This document shows positions 15,945-24,678 of a stretch of DNA of 64,000 nt, piece after piece; the first letter of the stretch is position 1, and each line of letters starts with the position of its first letter. Both the position numbers and the translations under genes were made by a program. Location: positions 1 to 64,000 of the forward strand of contig JBKDKA010000157.1 in NCBI GenBank assembly GCA_046345315.1, written 5' to 3'. The notes beneath the pieces are model-generated. The model had not been told where the DNA came from and searched no databases. It was given only the letters and a program-made list of their open reading frames with translations. This DNA comes from F1-80-MAGs062 sp046345315. GTDB lineage: Bacteria > Planctomycetota > Planctomycetia > Planctomycetales > Planctomycetaceae.

Positions 15945-17849
15945 ATGAAGAAAGCTTTTCATCACCAGAGCCGTCAGCTTCCTGAGTCCCTTGAATCAAT
16001 GATCCTGATGTCTGCTTCTGCCGCAGAACTCAATCCAGAAACTCTGTCGGAGGGGACTTCCGGCAATGATGTGATTATTTCACTGACGCCGGACGAACTG
16101 CTTGATGGCGGCGACGGCCATGACATCATGATCGGACTCGGAGGAAGCAACGTTCTTCGCGGTGGTGCTGGTCACGATACTCTGATTTCTGTCCGTGGGG
16201 ACAACGTTCTCGACGGTGGTGCAGGAATTGACAAGGCCGTTTACTGGAACGCAAATCGCGCCGACTACACTGTCATCGATCATGGTTTCGGAATTCTGGA
16301 GATTGCAGGAGATCGTCACTCCGACTTCATAACAAACATTGAGCAGGTGCAGTTCCAGGACGGAACCTATTCGATTGAAGAACTCCTCAGCGGCAGTGCA
16401 AAGGCGCCGGCTCAGGGAGATCTTCAGACCGAGGATGCCGCTGAGCAGACAGTTGACAGCCTGAAGTCTCCTACATCAGGGAATGATGTTCTGCTTGCTG
16501 GCTCTTCGACTGAAGCTATCGATGGTCTCGCCGGTGACGATGTGATTCTTGGTCTGGGTAATGGAAACTCCATCAGTGGTGGTGATGGCGATGATGCTCT
16601 GATCTCAGCCGGCGGAAGCAATCTGATCGACGGTGGGAACGGACGCGATACTGTCATCTACACAAACGGTGTCCGAGCTGATTACACGATCGCTCCAGCG
16701 GCCGGTGGTGCCACGTCAGTGACCAGCAGCTCAGGGAATGACATTCTTCTGAACGTTGAGATCATTTCTTTCCAGGATGAAACCGTTCAGGTTGCAGCTC
16801 CGCCGGTCGTGACTGATCCGGTTGAAGAAGAAGTGATTGAAGAGGAAGTCGTCGTTGATCCGATCGAAGAAGAAGTGATCGAAGAGGAAGTTGTTGACCC
16901 GATCGAAGAAGAAGTGATCGAAGAGGAAGTCGTTGATCCGATCGAAGAAGAAGTGATCGAAGAGGAAGTCGTTGATCCGATCGAAGAAGAAGTAGTTGAA
17001 GAGGAAGTTGTTGACCCGATCGAAGAAGAAGTGGTTGAAGAAGAAGTTGTTGATCCGATCGAAGAAGAAGTGGTTGAAGAAGAATTTGATGGCGTTGTTG
17101 CTGATTACACCGTACCGGTCGCTGGCAGTGTTTACGGTAATGTGTCTGACGGATCTGCGAGTCAGTACCAGCTGAAATCTGAGCCGTCAGTCGGATCTCT
17201 GAACTTCTACGGAAACGGAGCCTTCGATTTCCATGCCCCGGTCGGATTCTCCGGCGTGGTGAGCTTCACCTACACGGTCACAGGAGAAGATGGCCAGACC
17301 GAAGAACGTGAAGTGCTGGTCCTGGTCGGTGATGCTGCCGGCAACGAAGTCGATGACAACGAGAATGAAGAAGTCATCGACGAAGAAGTGATCGTTGACG
17401 ACGAAGATGACGCTGAGATGGATGATGACTGTGGGTACGACGTGGAGAACGACTACAGTGATGATTCAGACGACTACAGTGATGATGACTCAGACAACTA
17501 CAGCGATGATTCAGACGACTACATCGATAATTCAGACGACTGCTGTGATGATTCCGACGATTGCTGTGAGACGTCACACTGGTGCACAGACAGTGTTCAT
17601 TCTTCTGACTGCTGGAGTTACGACACAACCTGCTGGTATGACTGTGGGTCTGTGAAAGACAGCTGTGCGAAAGTTGATGACTGCTGCGATGTGTACGGAA
17701 ACGATGACTGCAACAGCCACTACAGCAGTTCATATTCAACGAATTGTGGAAGTTCTTACAGCTATCACTACAACACGAGTTACTCGTGCGGTCTGTTCTC
17801 CGGCTGGTTTGGCTGGGTGGGTAAACTGTTCTCAGGATGGTGCTGGTAA
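15945..17849 (+). CDS. Exported RTX-type repeat protein with acidic tandem repeats and Cys/Tyr/Ser-rich tail
   Basis: The product has 634 residues. The N-terminus (LPESLESMILMSASAAEL) resembles the planctomycete LEPRxLLS-type export signal seen before giant surface proteins, not a classical signal peptide. Two related modules follow (about residues 35-150 and 175-285), each with GGxGxD calcium-binding nonapeptides (LDGGDGHD, LRGGAGHD, LDGGAGID; ISGGDGDD, IDGGNGRD) and an ADYT...NIEQVQFQDGT end. A Val-Asp-Pro-Ile-Glu repeat block (about 288-381) is next, then a cadherin-like/VCBS-like beta domain (SVYGNVSDG...FTYTVTGEDG), an Asp/Ser/Tyr run, and a tail with more than 15 Cys ending in a hydrophobic Trp-rich stretch. 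Role unknown; likely a calcium-binding surface or matrix protein. No type I secretion genes are nearby. Confidence 0.8.
   Translation: MKKAFHHQSRQLPESLESMILMSASAAELNPETLSEGTSGNDVIISLTPDELLDGGDGHDIMIGLGGSNVLRGGAGHDTLISVRGDNVLDGGAGIDKAVYWNANRADYTVIDHGFGILEIAGDRHSDFITNIEQVQFQDGTYSIEELLSGSAKAPAQGDLQTEDAAEQTVDSLKSPTSGNDVLLAGSSTEAIDGLAGDDVILGLGNGNSISGGDGDDALISAGGSNLIDGGNGRDTVIYTNGVRADYTIAPAAGGATSVTSSSGNDILLNVEIISFQDETVQVAAPPVVTDPVEEEVIEEEVVVDPIEEEVIEEEVVDPIEEEVIEEEVVDPIEEEVIEEEVVDPIEEEVVEEEVVDPIEEEVVEEEVVDPIEEEVVEEEFDGVVADYTVPVAGSVYGNVSDGSASQYQLKSEPSVGSLNFYGNGAFDFHAPVGFSGVVSFTYTVTGEDGQTEEREVLVLVGDAAGNEVDDNENEEVIDEEVIVDDEDDAEMDDDCGYDVENDYSDDSDDYSDDDSDNYSDDSDDYIDNSDDCCDDSDDCCETSHWCTDSVHSSDCWSYDTTCWYDCGSVKDSCAKVDDCCDVYGNDDCNSHYSSSYSTNCGSSYSYHYNTSYSCGLFSGWFGWVGKLFSGWCW
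16809..17087 (+). repeat. 39-bp tandem repeat encoding VDPIEEEVIEEEV
   Basis: Six 39-bp units start at 16854, 16893, 16932, 16971, 17010 and 17049. A variant first unit with an extra Val begins at 16809. Later copies change Ile to Val (VVEEE). The encoded block is strongly acidic, with about half its residues Glu or Asp. It forms a spacer between the RTX modules and the cadherin-like domain. Copy number is likely to vary between strains. Confidence 0.9.
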
Positions 17850-17921
17850 GGCACGCAGGTGAGGCTTCGGGGCGAATCGATCGTTTCTGAGCTTCACTGA
17901 GAACTGATCCAGGGAAACAAT

Positions 17922-17969
17922 GCCGCAGACTTCTGAAACACTCTGTTTCAGTCAGTCTGCGGCTTTTTT
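17922..17969 (+). terminator. Rho-independent terminator after the RTX-type gene
   Basis: The outer stem GCCGCAGACT (17922-17931) pairs with AGTCTGCGGC (17954-17963). An inner stem TGAAACA (17934-17940) pairs with TGTTTCA (17944-17950). TTTTTT follows directly at 17964-17969. It lies 72 bases after the stop codon. Confidence 0.92.
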
Positions 17970-18017
17970 GTTTCTCTCCGAATGGTCTCTGTCCGAAAGA
18001 CTCTCAGTCGGCTGAGT

Positions 18018-18839
18018 TCAGGGCAGTCTGCGATCCGTGAAAAAGACCTTTCCGAAGCGGTGTGGCGTATGGAAATTCGGAGCGACGGTATCCGCCGGAG
18101 ACCACTGGCTGTACTGGGGATCGCGTTTTCCTCCGTGTCGATTGAGATTCAGGTTCCAGCTGTCTCCTGCTCTGATCGGGAAGTTGTCCATAAAGCTTCG
18201 AAAGTTTTCGAGCGGTATGGCAACTTCGACCACCCAGCAGCCGTCTTCGTCTGAGTCATCGTTCACAGTCCCGATGGAGTGTCCTGCAATGCGAACACCC
18301 TTTGCATCCCAGACTGGTGCTCGTGGCTTTGATGGTCCATTCGGGCGATGATTGTCGACGTATCCGCCGATGACGTTCCATTCGATGTTGAAGTACACTT
18401 CCGGCCGATCAGGATCCGGTGCGAAGATGACTTCAAAACAGTCATCTTCAGGGATCCGGCCGTCATGGTCGGCATGCTGAGCGGTGATGCCGGTGTCGCG
18501 ACAGACATGAGCGACGTAAAGGTGCTCTTCGTCCCAGAGCATTTTTGCGACGGTCTGCTCCTGACGTCCCTCCTTGTACCACGTGAAGTGAAAATCTCCC
18601 ACGGATGGTGCGGTGAACCAGTCCGCTTCGTCCAGTCGACCATCAATGCTGATCGCTCCGCTCGTGTGGTGAATCTGATACTGTGGCGGTTCGAATCGGT
18701 CTGAAGAAACATTCTGGTCAGACGAGAATGCCGTTGAAACTATGGTCGGCAGAAAACAGATTGTCAGAATCAGTACGCTTCGCAGCTGATTACAGAGAAG
18801 AACGGCCGGATGAGTTGTGAACAGGCGGCGGATGGTCAT
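18018..18839 (-). CDS. Exported carbohydrate-binding protein, CBM9-like
   Basis: From the ATG at 18839, one base after the upstream kinase stop, the product has 273 residues. A signal peptide (LRSVLILTICFLPTIVSTAFS) is followed by a CBM9-like beta-sandwich: SGAISIDGRLDEADWFTAP, VAKMLWDEEHLYVAHVCRD, DDCFEVIFAPD, YFNIEWNVIGG and WVVEVAIPLENF, then WNLNLNRH and SQWSPA. This pattern is that of sugar-binding domains attached to glycoside hydrolases; here it stands alone. It may bind a polysaccharide at the cell surface. A longer reading to 18884 would overlap the kinase end and is rejected. Coupling with the kinase gene suggests co-expression. Confidence 0.85.
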   Translation of the reverse strand: MTIRRLFTTHPAVLLCNQLRSVLILTICFLPTIVSTAFSSDQNVSSDRFEPPQYQIHHTSGAISIDGRLDEADWFTAPSVGDFHFTWYKEGRQEQTVAKMLWDEEHLYVAHVCRDTGITAQHADHDGRIPEDDCFEVIFAPDPDRPEVYFNIEWNVIGGYVDNHRPNGPSKPRAPVWDAKGVRIAGHSIGTVNDDSDEDGCWVVEVAIPLENFRSFMDNFPIRAGDSWNLNLNRHGGKRDPQYSQWSPADTVAPNFHTPHRFGKVFFTDRRLP

Positions 18840-18840
18840 G

Positions 18841-21800
18841 TCAAGTTCCTTCGGCAGCAGTTTGTCGTTCAGCAGATGTCGCATTCTGTGGATAATCTGA
18901 TATCGAACCTGAATCGACCAGCGCCCGATAGCGATAATTGAATCTCAGACTCCCGGACTCTGAGGTTTCTGCGTTCAGCGTTGTCAGGCGGTCTGCGAAG
19001 CGACCGATGTCGGAAGACTCCGCAGCTGCCCCGGATATCGATAGTTCCCCCGGCCGGCACTGGTCCAGAAGTTCACGAAGTTCAAAAACGGTCTTTCCGA
19101 AATAATCCAGTCGTCCATTCATCGTCGTCACAAGAACTGGACCCCGATGGACAGCTGCTCGAGCTGCTGTTTGCCCAGACTGCGATTCCTGAAGAAACGA
19201 TATGGAAGCTTCAACTGCTGGTGCAGATGATTCAAACGACGCCAGAAATGAATCACCGGTGGATCGTACGATGGCTCCTCCATACTGTCGTGTCAGCGTT
19301 TCGGCTCGTTCCATGATGGTTCTGGTCTCGCTGTAACTGCGCGCATCTCCGACGGAATCTGTCCGGTCAGCTGCATTCGGCAGGTCCAGCGCAAGAAGGC
19401 AAACGTTTGCCATGCTGACCATCTGGCCTTCCGAAAGTACTTCTCGCGGAAACAGCTCGCGGAACATCGCCATCGAGGCTGCTGCTGCGGCTGTCAATGC
19501 TCGTTCACGTCCGGCCGTTCGTTCGATCCGGACCTGCAGATTCCGGGGAGTGTTGTTTCGGAGCGTCACAACCTGACTTCCGCTTCGAAAAGCCGGAACC
19601 GTTCGATGATCCGGTGGAGCCAGGAGCTGAAATTCGTGGGATGCTACAGTGGCCGTGCGTGAGACTCTCAGCGGAATCGTAAAGGGAAGCTGAACACTTC
19701 GTATTCGATAGTCACCTTCCGGGAGCGTCAGCTCAAGCTGAAATCTCTCGTCGATTGCTACTCGGATCTGAGCGACGACATGCGCTGAAAAAGCCGGGCC
19801 TCCGATACAGTAAGTCTTCGTCTCCACGGTGCGAAGTTCCGGATGAGCGCGAAAGATCAGCTCGACGGATTTCGAAAAATCCAGCTCGAACTTCAGGTCA
19901 CAGGCCGGACATGAGGCGTGCCCCTTCAACGCTGCCAGTGTGTCCTGAATCTCTGACGGAATCTGACACGATGGGCAGAGAATATCCCAGAGCAGCACGA
20001 GGGCTCCTTCACGAACGCCCAGAAGGCATGCGTGAATGACCTGCTGCGCGTCCAGCTGAAACTGCTCGGCAAATACCAGTGGACGAATTCTTGCCACTTC
20101 CTGATCTGCACCATGCCGGAGGAACAGTCGGAGTTGCTCGATGACCTGAGGGTCGATTCGAGCACCTGTCAGCGCCTCAAGTCTCTGACTCAGCAGCGAA
20201 ACGCCTCGGCGACTCATGCTGATTGACTTTCCATAGGCGTCCCGATCCGGTCGGCGCCATTCGCTCTGAGAGATGTACTCATCAATCTGCTGGTAGACCT
20301 TCCGGAAGGCAGGGGGGGAGCGGCGTCCGAGCTGAAATCTGGCCAGCAGTGTTCCGATCCATCCTCGAGGAGCGACTCGAAAAGTCTGTGTGACTTCTGT
20401 TCCTCCGTTTGCAGTCGGCTGAAGTTCGACAACGTTCATGAACCAGTGGAATGGGCCGGCGGAGAACTCTCTGAGCACACTCATCCGACGACCTTCAATC
20501 CACTCGTACGGATGCTCCTGCCACTGGAGTTGCTGACCTGCGATGCGGGTTTCTGCAAAGAGCTCGCTGCCTCTTTCGGGATGAACTCGCGTGGTGTAAC
20601 TGACGGCCGTCAGACCGAGCGACTGATTGACTCGGTCCGTGTTGGAGATAAACGGCCAGAGCTGCGTCGGGGAAGACTTCAGACTGGCGGAAAGGCGGAA
20701 CTCGAGGACCTGTTCACCGTCGTTCGGGGCAGGTGGGTGAAGGCGGATTGAAGACGGCCGGCCGGCAAGAAAGTGTTCCAGATCAGGCAGCAGATCCTGT
20801 GCGCTTCGATAACGAGACTCGGGGGTTTTGCTGAGACAACGGTCGACAATCTGTGACAAAACGTCACTGACATCCTGCCGGCAGGACCGAAGTGAAGGGG
20901 CAGGGTCGTGACAATGCTGGTTGATGACAGAAATGTTCGTCGTGCCTTCGAAGGGAGGTCGCCCGGCAATCAGATGGAAAAGCGTTGCACCCAGCGAGTA
21001 AACATCTGACGCTGGTGGGGCGACTTCACCTCGACACTGCTCGGGTGACATGTAAAGTGGTGTGCCCAGGATGGCACCGTCACGAGTGATCGCGAGTGAC
21101 TCCGTCTGCTGTTCAAATCTTGCCAGCCCGAAGTCAGAGAGTTTCAGAAGTGGTGTCGTATCATCGGACTGCAGTTCTGCGGTCTGGTCAGTTATCGAGA
21201 AAGAAGAATCGGATCGATCCTTGAGGCGAGTCATCAATCTGTGGCCGGTCTCCGTAAGCAGGAGGTTTTCCGGCTTGATGTCTCGATGAACAATTCCCTG
21301 TTCGTGGGCCGCAGCCAGCCCTCGCACAGCGTCCAGAATCAGACGGACAATTTCCTTCTCGCTGCAGATGGACAGCCCGGTTACGTGCCCGGACAGCGTG
21401 CCGCCCGGAAGGTATTCCACAACCAGATAGGAGACTCCGCGATCATTGTTGAAGTCAAGGTGAGCTGCAATGCAGGGATGATTGATTCGCGAGAGCAGTC
21501 GTGCCTCTTTTTCGAAACGAATCAGCGATGATGGACCGGATACGCCAGCGGGGTTGAGCACTTTGACCGCCACAGTCCGGTCTTCCAGAACGTCGATGGC
21601 GCGATAAACGATTCCCGCTGAACCCTCACCAATCTTCTCGACCAATTCATAACGCCCCAGTCGCTGGGACTGAACGTTCGCCATAAAGAACTCAGAGGCT
21701 GGCGATTTTGGTTCCGCGATGATTGTTCTGTCGAGGCTCCCTTCGTCAATGGAAACGGGTTGATCTGAAGCTGACTGATCTGAAACAGGCGAATCTGATC

Positions 21801-22107
21801 GTTCGAAAACATTGAGGCTGGCTGTGTTCGATCCCGAAAGAATCTGAACGGCAGCAGCCGGTTTCAGGGTTCCGGCCTGATGTTGTTCTTTGAGCCTGTT
21901 CACGATGGCTCGCAGTTCAGTGCTCAATGAAACGTTGTGTTGATCGGCGTGCCGGATCAGTGACTGCAGCAGAGTGAGGAATTCTGAGATGCTCCTCGCC
22001 TGAGACTGTTCCTGTCGTGAAGGTGTCGGCAGCAGGTTGGCTTTCTGGGCTTCGGAGTTCTGTTTCGCTGACGTGGCCCCATGACCTGGCGGCTTTCCGG
22101 TTCCCAC
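18841..22107 (-). CDS. Ser/Thr kinase-SRPBCC-DUF5939-cyclase-like multidomain signalling protein
   Basis: The product has 1088 residues from GTG at 22107. The kinase domain spans about residues 153-447: IGEGSAGIVYRA, VAVKVL (Lys182), HRDIKPEN (274-281), DFGLA (325) and a GTPLYMSPEQC activation end. All catalytic residues are present. An SRPBCC/START-like domain (about 470-613) follows, then a DUF5939-like region with two zinc-type pairs, CPSC (711-714) and CPAC (733-736), then a class III cyclase-homology-like domain (about 885-1070; VRSTGDSFLASF, AVHRGPVLVTT, DYFGKTVFE). The cyclase part lacks several canonical residues, so activity is doubtful. The same frame is open upstream past 22107 to a TAG at 22258-22260, and the N-terminal part is in the frameshifted gene at 22148-22687. 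The CBM9-like gene follows one base after the stop. Confidence 0.82.
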   Translation of the reverse strand: MGTGKPPGHGATSAKQNSEAQKANLLPTPSRQEQSQARSISEFLTLLQSLIRHADQHNVSLSTELRAIVNRLKEQHQAGTLKPAAAVQILSGSNTASLNVFERSDSPVSDQSASDQPVSIDEGSLDRTIIAEPKSPASEFFMANVQSQRLGRYELVEKIGEGSAGIVYRAIDVLEDRTVAVKVLNPAGVSGPSSLIRFEKEARLLSRINHPCIAAHLDFNNDRGVSYLVVEYLPGGTLSGHVTGLSICSEKEIVRLILDAVRGLAAAHEQGIVHRDIKPENLLLTETGHRLMTRLKDRSDSSFSITDQTAELQSDDTTPLLKLSDFGLARFEQQTESLAITRDGAILGTPLYMSPEQCRGEVAPPASDVYSLGATLFHLIAGRPPFEGTTNISVINQHCHDPAPSLRSCRQDVSDVLSQIVDRCLSKTPESRYRSAQDLLPDLEHFLAGRPSSIRLHPPAPNDGEQVLEFRLSASLKSSPTQLWPFISNTDRVNQSLGLTAVSYTTRVHPERGSELFAETRIAGQQLQWQEHPYEWIEGRRMSVLREFSAGPFHWFMNVVELQPTANGGTEVTQTFRVAPRGWIGTLLARFQLGRRSPPAFRKVYQQIDEYISQSEWRRPDRDAYGKSISMSRRGVSLLSQRLEALTGARIDPQVIEQLRLFLRHGADQEVARIRPLVFAEQFQLDAQQVIHACLLGVREGALVLLWDILCPSCQIPSEIQDTLAALKGHASCPACDLKFELDFSKSVELIFRAHPELRTVETKTYCIGGPAFSAHVVAQIRVAIDERFQLELTLPEGDYRIRSVQLPFTIPLRVSRTATVASHEFQLLAPPDHRTVPAFRSGSQVVTLRNNTPRNLQVRIERTAGRERALTAAAAASMAMFRELFPREVLSEGQMVSMANVCLLALDLPNAADRTDSVGDARSYSETRTIMERAETLTRQYGGAIVRSTGDSFLASFESSAPAVEASISFLQESQSGQTAARAAVHRGPVLVTTMNGRLDYFGKTVFELRELLDQCRPGELSISGAAAESSDIGRFADRLTTLNAETSESGSLRFNYRYRALVDSGSISDYPQNATSAERQTAAEGT

Positions 22108-22147
22108 GGAAGCTGAGGCAGGAAGTGAGGACGTCGATTCAACGCTC

Positions 22148-22687
22148 TCAGCCTCTTCGCTCGTTGAGAGCGAGGAAAGTCCCGTAATGTCCAGGACGAG
22201 CGTATCCGGCGTTCGAAAGAAGATCGTCTCTTCGCTGATGGTTCCGCAGAGGCAGCCCTAATCGATGGAGTTCCATCAGAACACCTGCGACAGTGCCTGC
22301 GGCCAATCGGATCTGAGGTTCGCTGAGCGGTTCGTTCTTGAGGCGATTTCGGAGTGATCCGCCGGAGCAGTGTTCAAGTACGATCCACGGGCGCGAGGCG
22401 GACAGATCACAGGACTCGACTCGGTGGACGGATGAAATCAGATTTCCGGCTGCCAGTTTCAGGTTTCGCCTCAGATGGGGCCATGATGAATCCGACCGGA
22501 GGTCTTCATTCAGAAGGCAGAGTTCCCGGAAATGACTTTCAGTATCCTGAACGAGAAGGCGGGTCACGAAGCGATTGACGGAGATGACACTCTGCGGTGT
22601 CTGCGTTGAGGGATCATGAATCGTGGCCATGAATTGCATCCGTGACAGGTGTTTCAGCTGATTCGAATCACGCAAAATTGATTCCAC
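22148..22687 (-). CDS. N-terminal pseudokinase part, frameshifted from the downstream kinase/cyclase gene
   Basis: The product has 179 residues. The stretch PWIVLEHCSGGSLRNRL, then PLSEPQIRLAAGTVAGVLMELHRLG, follows the kinase core pattern up to the catalytic loop. After that the frame turns to unrelated sequence. In the +1 frame the expected continuation appears: GCLCGTISEETIFFRTPDTL, then VLDITGLSS, equal to the HRD-DFG region of a degenerate kinase. Skipping one G of GGG (22256-22258) joins the two frames with an exact 3846-base length from 22687 to 18841 (1281 residues). So this is most likely the first part of that gene. The key Lys, HRD Asp and DFG Asp are missing, so the domain would be a pseudokinase. 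The cause may be error, decay or programmed frameshift. Confidence 0.6.
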   Translation of the reverse strand: MESILRDSNQLKHLSRMQFMATIHDPSTQTPQSVISVNRFVTRLLVQDTESHFRELCLLNEDLRSDSSWPHLRRNLKLAAGNLISSVHRVESCDLSASRPWIVLEHCSGGSLRNRLKNEPLSEPQIRLAAGTVAGVLMELHRLGLPLRNHQRRDDLLSNAGYARPGHYGTFLALNERRG

Positions 22688-22917
22688 TGAATGAGATGTC
22701 CTTCAGCGAGCACATCGACCGGACTTCCGCCCTTGATGCATCGAGTGAAGTTGTCGAAGCACAGATTCAGGCAGATGACCGAGAAGAATTGACGTTGGCC
22801 GTGACAGTCTGCGATCGCACATGCAGGCTTGCTGACTGGTGCCTGAATCTCTGATTGGTCGTCCACCGATGACAGGGTAGCCGCAGAGACTGCGGCGAAT
22901 CAATTCTCTGCCCCAGG

Positions 22918-23445
22918 TCATTTCATACGAACCGTCGAAATGCCTGGTTCTGTCTTCGCGATGCGGAAGTCAGCAGAAACAGTTTCCTGAGAACGACGAA
23001 GGCGTCTCATTGATCCTGCCAACTGAAAAGCCGAGATCCCGGCGATCTCGAACACCGGAGTTTCCACTGTGGTGAGTATTGAGAACCCCACGCGATGGGC
23101 GAAGTACGAACGTTGCCACTCCGAAGCCTCAGCATACCAGGTGAAGTATTCGTGCAACGCAAATACCAATGCCCCCGTGGTTGCAATCGCCAGGCCGATG
23201 ATTGCCCCTCGATGCACCCATTGCGCAGTCAGGGAACGTGATGCGACGGCAGCCATCGGGACCAGCACCACGAGCCAGCTGGCATGGCAGGCCACGAGTG
23301 CCTGGAGCGGCGGGCCGCATCCCCAGACACCGCAGACAGAGTTTCCCCAGTTACCGGGCAGATTCGAAATCGACAATGTGCCCGTGAGTGTGATTCCCCA
23401 GGCGATCAGCCACGCACAGGATTTCGCGATTGATGAGGAGAGCAT
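22918..23445 (-). CDS. Four-helix membrane protein with CGxWGCGPP motif
   Basis: The product has 175 residues. Four predicted transmembrane helices lie near residues 10-27, 45-70, 80-105 and 118-140. The segment between the first two carries SVCGVWGCGPPLQALVACHA, with two Cys and two Pro that may be structural or bind a ligand. The C-terminal 30 residues are basic and probably cytoplasmic. An AGGAAAAG-type Shine-Dalgarno site precedes the ATG. No family is recognised; the motif recalls uncharacterised planctomycete membrane proteins, which I cannot check here. A short lipoprotein-like frame ends 20 bases upstream. Confidence 0.7.
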   Translation of the reverse strand: MLSSSIAKSCAWLIAWGITLTGTLSISNLPGNWGNSVCGVWGCGPPLQALVACHASWLVVLVPMAAVASRSLTAQWVHRGAIIGLAIATTGALVFALHEYFTWYAEASEWQRSYFAHRVGFSILTTVETPVFEIAGISAFQLAGSMRRLRRSQETVSADFRIAKTEPGISTVRMK

Positions 23446-23465
23446 AAAGACTTTTCCTGACGGCT

Positions 23466-23636
23466 TCAGGAACCAGAGGAAGACTTTTTATCGGTGCCTG
23501 TGTCTGAACCCTGATCCGGAGATGTTGCTCCCGACGAGGCCCCACTCGGAGGGCTGCCAGATGGTGATTCCCCTGCGCAGCCGAGGATCGCCTCAGGAAG
23601 CCGCAGGAAAACGAGTGATTTGAAATGGAGCGTCAT
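23466..23636 (-). CDS. Possible 56-residue lipoprotein
   Basis: A short frame starts at ATG 23636 and ends 20 bases before the membrane protein ATG. The N-terminus has a moderately hydrophobic stretch ending in a lipobox-like AILGC (Cys at about residue 20), followed by a Ser/Gly/Pro-rich tail ending DKKSSSGS, as in small bacterial lipoproteins. Against it: the stretch before the lipobox contains Arg, Pro and Glu (LRLPEA), which is poor for a signal, and no Shine-Dalgarno site is seen. It is reported because the composition and the lipobox are unusual for non-coding sequence and the following gene is closely spaced. Confidence 0.35.
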   Translation of the reverse strand: MTLHFKSLVFLRLPEAILGCAGESPSGSPPSGASSGATSPDQGSDTGTDKKSSSGS

Positions 23637-23829
23637 CGAAGGTGCATTCGCGTAAACGTTTCAAGAGGATGACCGTGTCGTGAATGGAGAACCAACCGAG
23701 CGAGGAGCTTCAGAGATTCTGTGGCTTTTTCTGTGCCTTGTTGCACAGAAGAGAAAGAACTTACCGTGAATACTCGGGTGATCAGGAGATTCGTAAATCG
23801 AGTCCATTCCTGACCATGATGAAAGATCC
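23637..23829. other. Intergenic region
   Basis: Nothing coding is supported. One hairpin (TTCTGTGC at 23729-23736 with its complement at 23743-23750) is followed by no T tract on either strand, so it is not read as a terminator. Confidence 0.3.
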
Positions 23830-24678
23830 TCAGGTGTCACGTGAACTCCCGACTTCGCTTTCGATACTGGAATCCAGATCTGTTTCCCTCGGTTGTCTGA
23901 ATGGCATGATCAGCAGGGCCCACACCGGAACAGTTTGCTCTTCTGTTCGCAACTCAGGAAGTCCGAGGGTGAGATGCTCCTGCATTTCAGCCGGTTGAGC
24001 GTGATAGGTGCGGAAGAGACGGTCCCAGAACGGGAGATTGAAGCCAAAGTTGCTGTGCATCTCCTCTCTGCGGATGGAATGATGAATCCTGTGCATATCG
24101 GGAGTCACGATGATCCATCTCAGGCAGCGATCGCACCAGTCAGGCAGGAACACATTGGCATGGTTAAACAGTGATGTGGCATTCAGAACGATCTCAAAGA
24201 GCATGACTGCTTCGACTCGAGCCCCGAGTATTGTCACTGCAACAATCTTGACCATCATCGACAGCAGTAACTCAACAGGATGAAAGCGGACCCCTGAGGC
24301 TGCATCCAGATCGAGATCCGTGTGATGAACCTGATGAAAACGCCAAAGCACAGGCAGTCTGTGTGTTGCGACATGCTGTCCATAGATGAGAAGGTCCAGC
24401 AGAATCAGGGTAAAGAAGATTTCAACCCAGCCAGGAGCTTCGACCCAGTTGAACACTCCGACACGATTTCGGCTGGCCCAGTCGGCAGCGGAGATTGCGG
24501 AAAGGACAGGAAAAAGACGAATAAGAAGCGAGCCGATGACGACGAGAAGAAGATTGTGAAACGATCTTCGCCCTCGATCCGCAACACGCACCCGGCGAGG
24601 CGCAATCGATTCCCAGATGACCATGACGATCAGCACGCTGAGAAAGATCAGCATTCGGATTGTTGCTTCGTTCTGCAA
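23830..24678 (-). CDS. Sterol desaturase/fatty acid hydroxylase family membrane enzyme
   Basis: The product has 282 residues with several transmembrane segments. The eight-His di-iron pattern is present: HVATH, HQVHH, then HRIHH later (about residues 105-210), with FHPVE and NHANV between. This superfamily carries out oxygen-dependent hydroxylation or desaturation of lipids. The substrate cannot be told. The gene starts at TTG (24678), directly after the TGA of the glycosyltransferase fusion, with GAGG upstream, so it is translationally coupled; an ATG at 24654 is an alternative start. Its place at the end of the arsenosugar-type cluster suggests a role in modifying a lipid product, which is inference. 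Confidence 0.88.
   Translation of the reverse strand: MQNEATIRMLIFLSVLIVMVIWESIAPRRVRVADRGRRSFHNLLLVVIGSLLIRLFPVLSAISAADWASRNRVGVFNWVEAPGWVEIFFTLILLDLLIYGQHVATHRLPVLWRFHQVHHTDLDLDAASGVRFHPVELLLSMMVKIVAVTILGARVEAVMLFEIVLNATSLFNHANVFLPDWCDRCLRWIIVTPDMHRIHHSIRREEMHSNFGFNLPFWDRLFRTYHAQPAEMQEHLTLGLPELRTEEQTVPVWALLIMPFRQPRETDLDSSIESEVGSSRDT

Noticed and set aside
22642..22866. Short frames of about 70 codons on both strands upstream of the pseudokinase part
   Set aside because: They overlap each other on opposite strands and lack ribosome sites. One has several Cys but no recognised domain.
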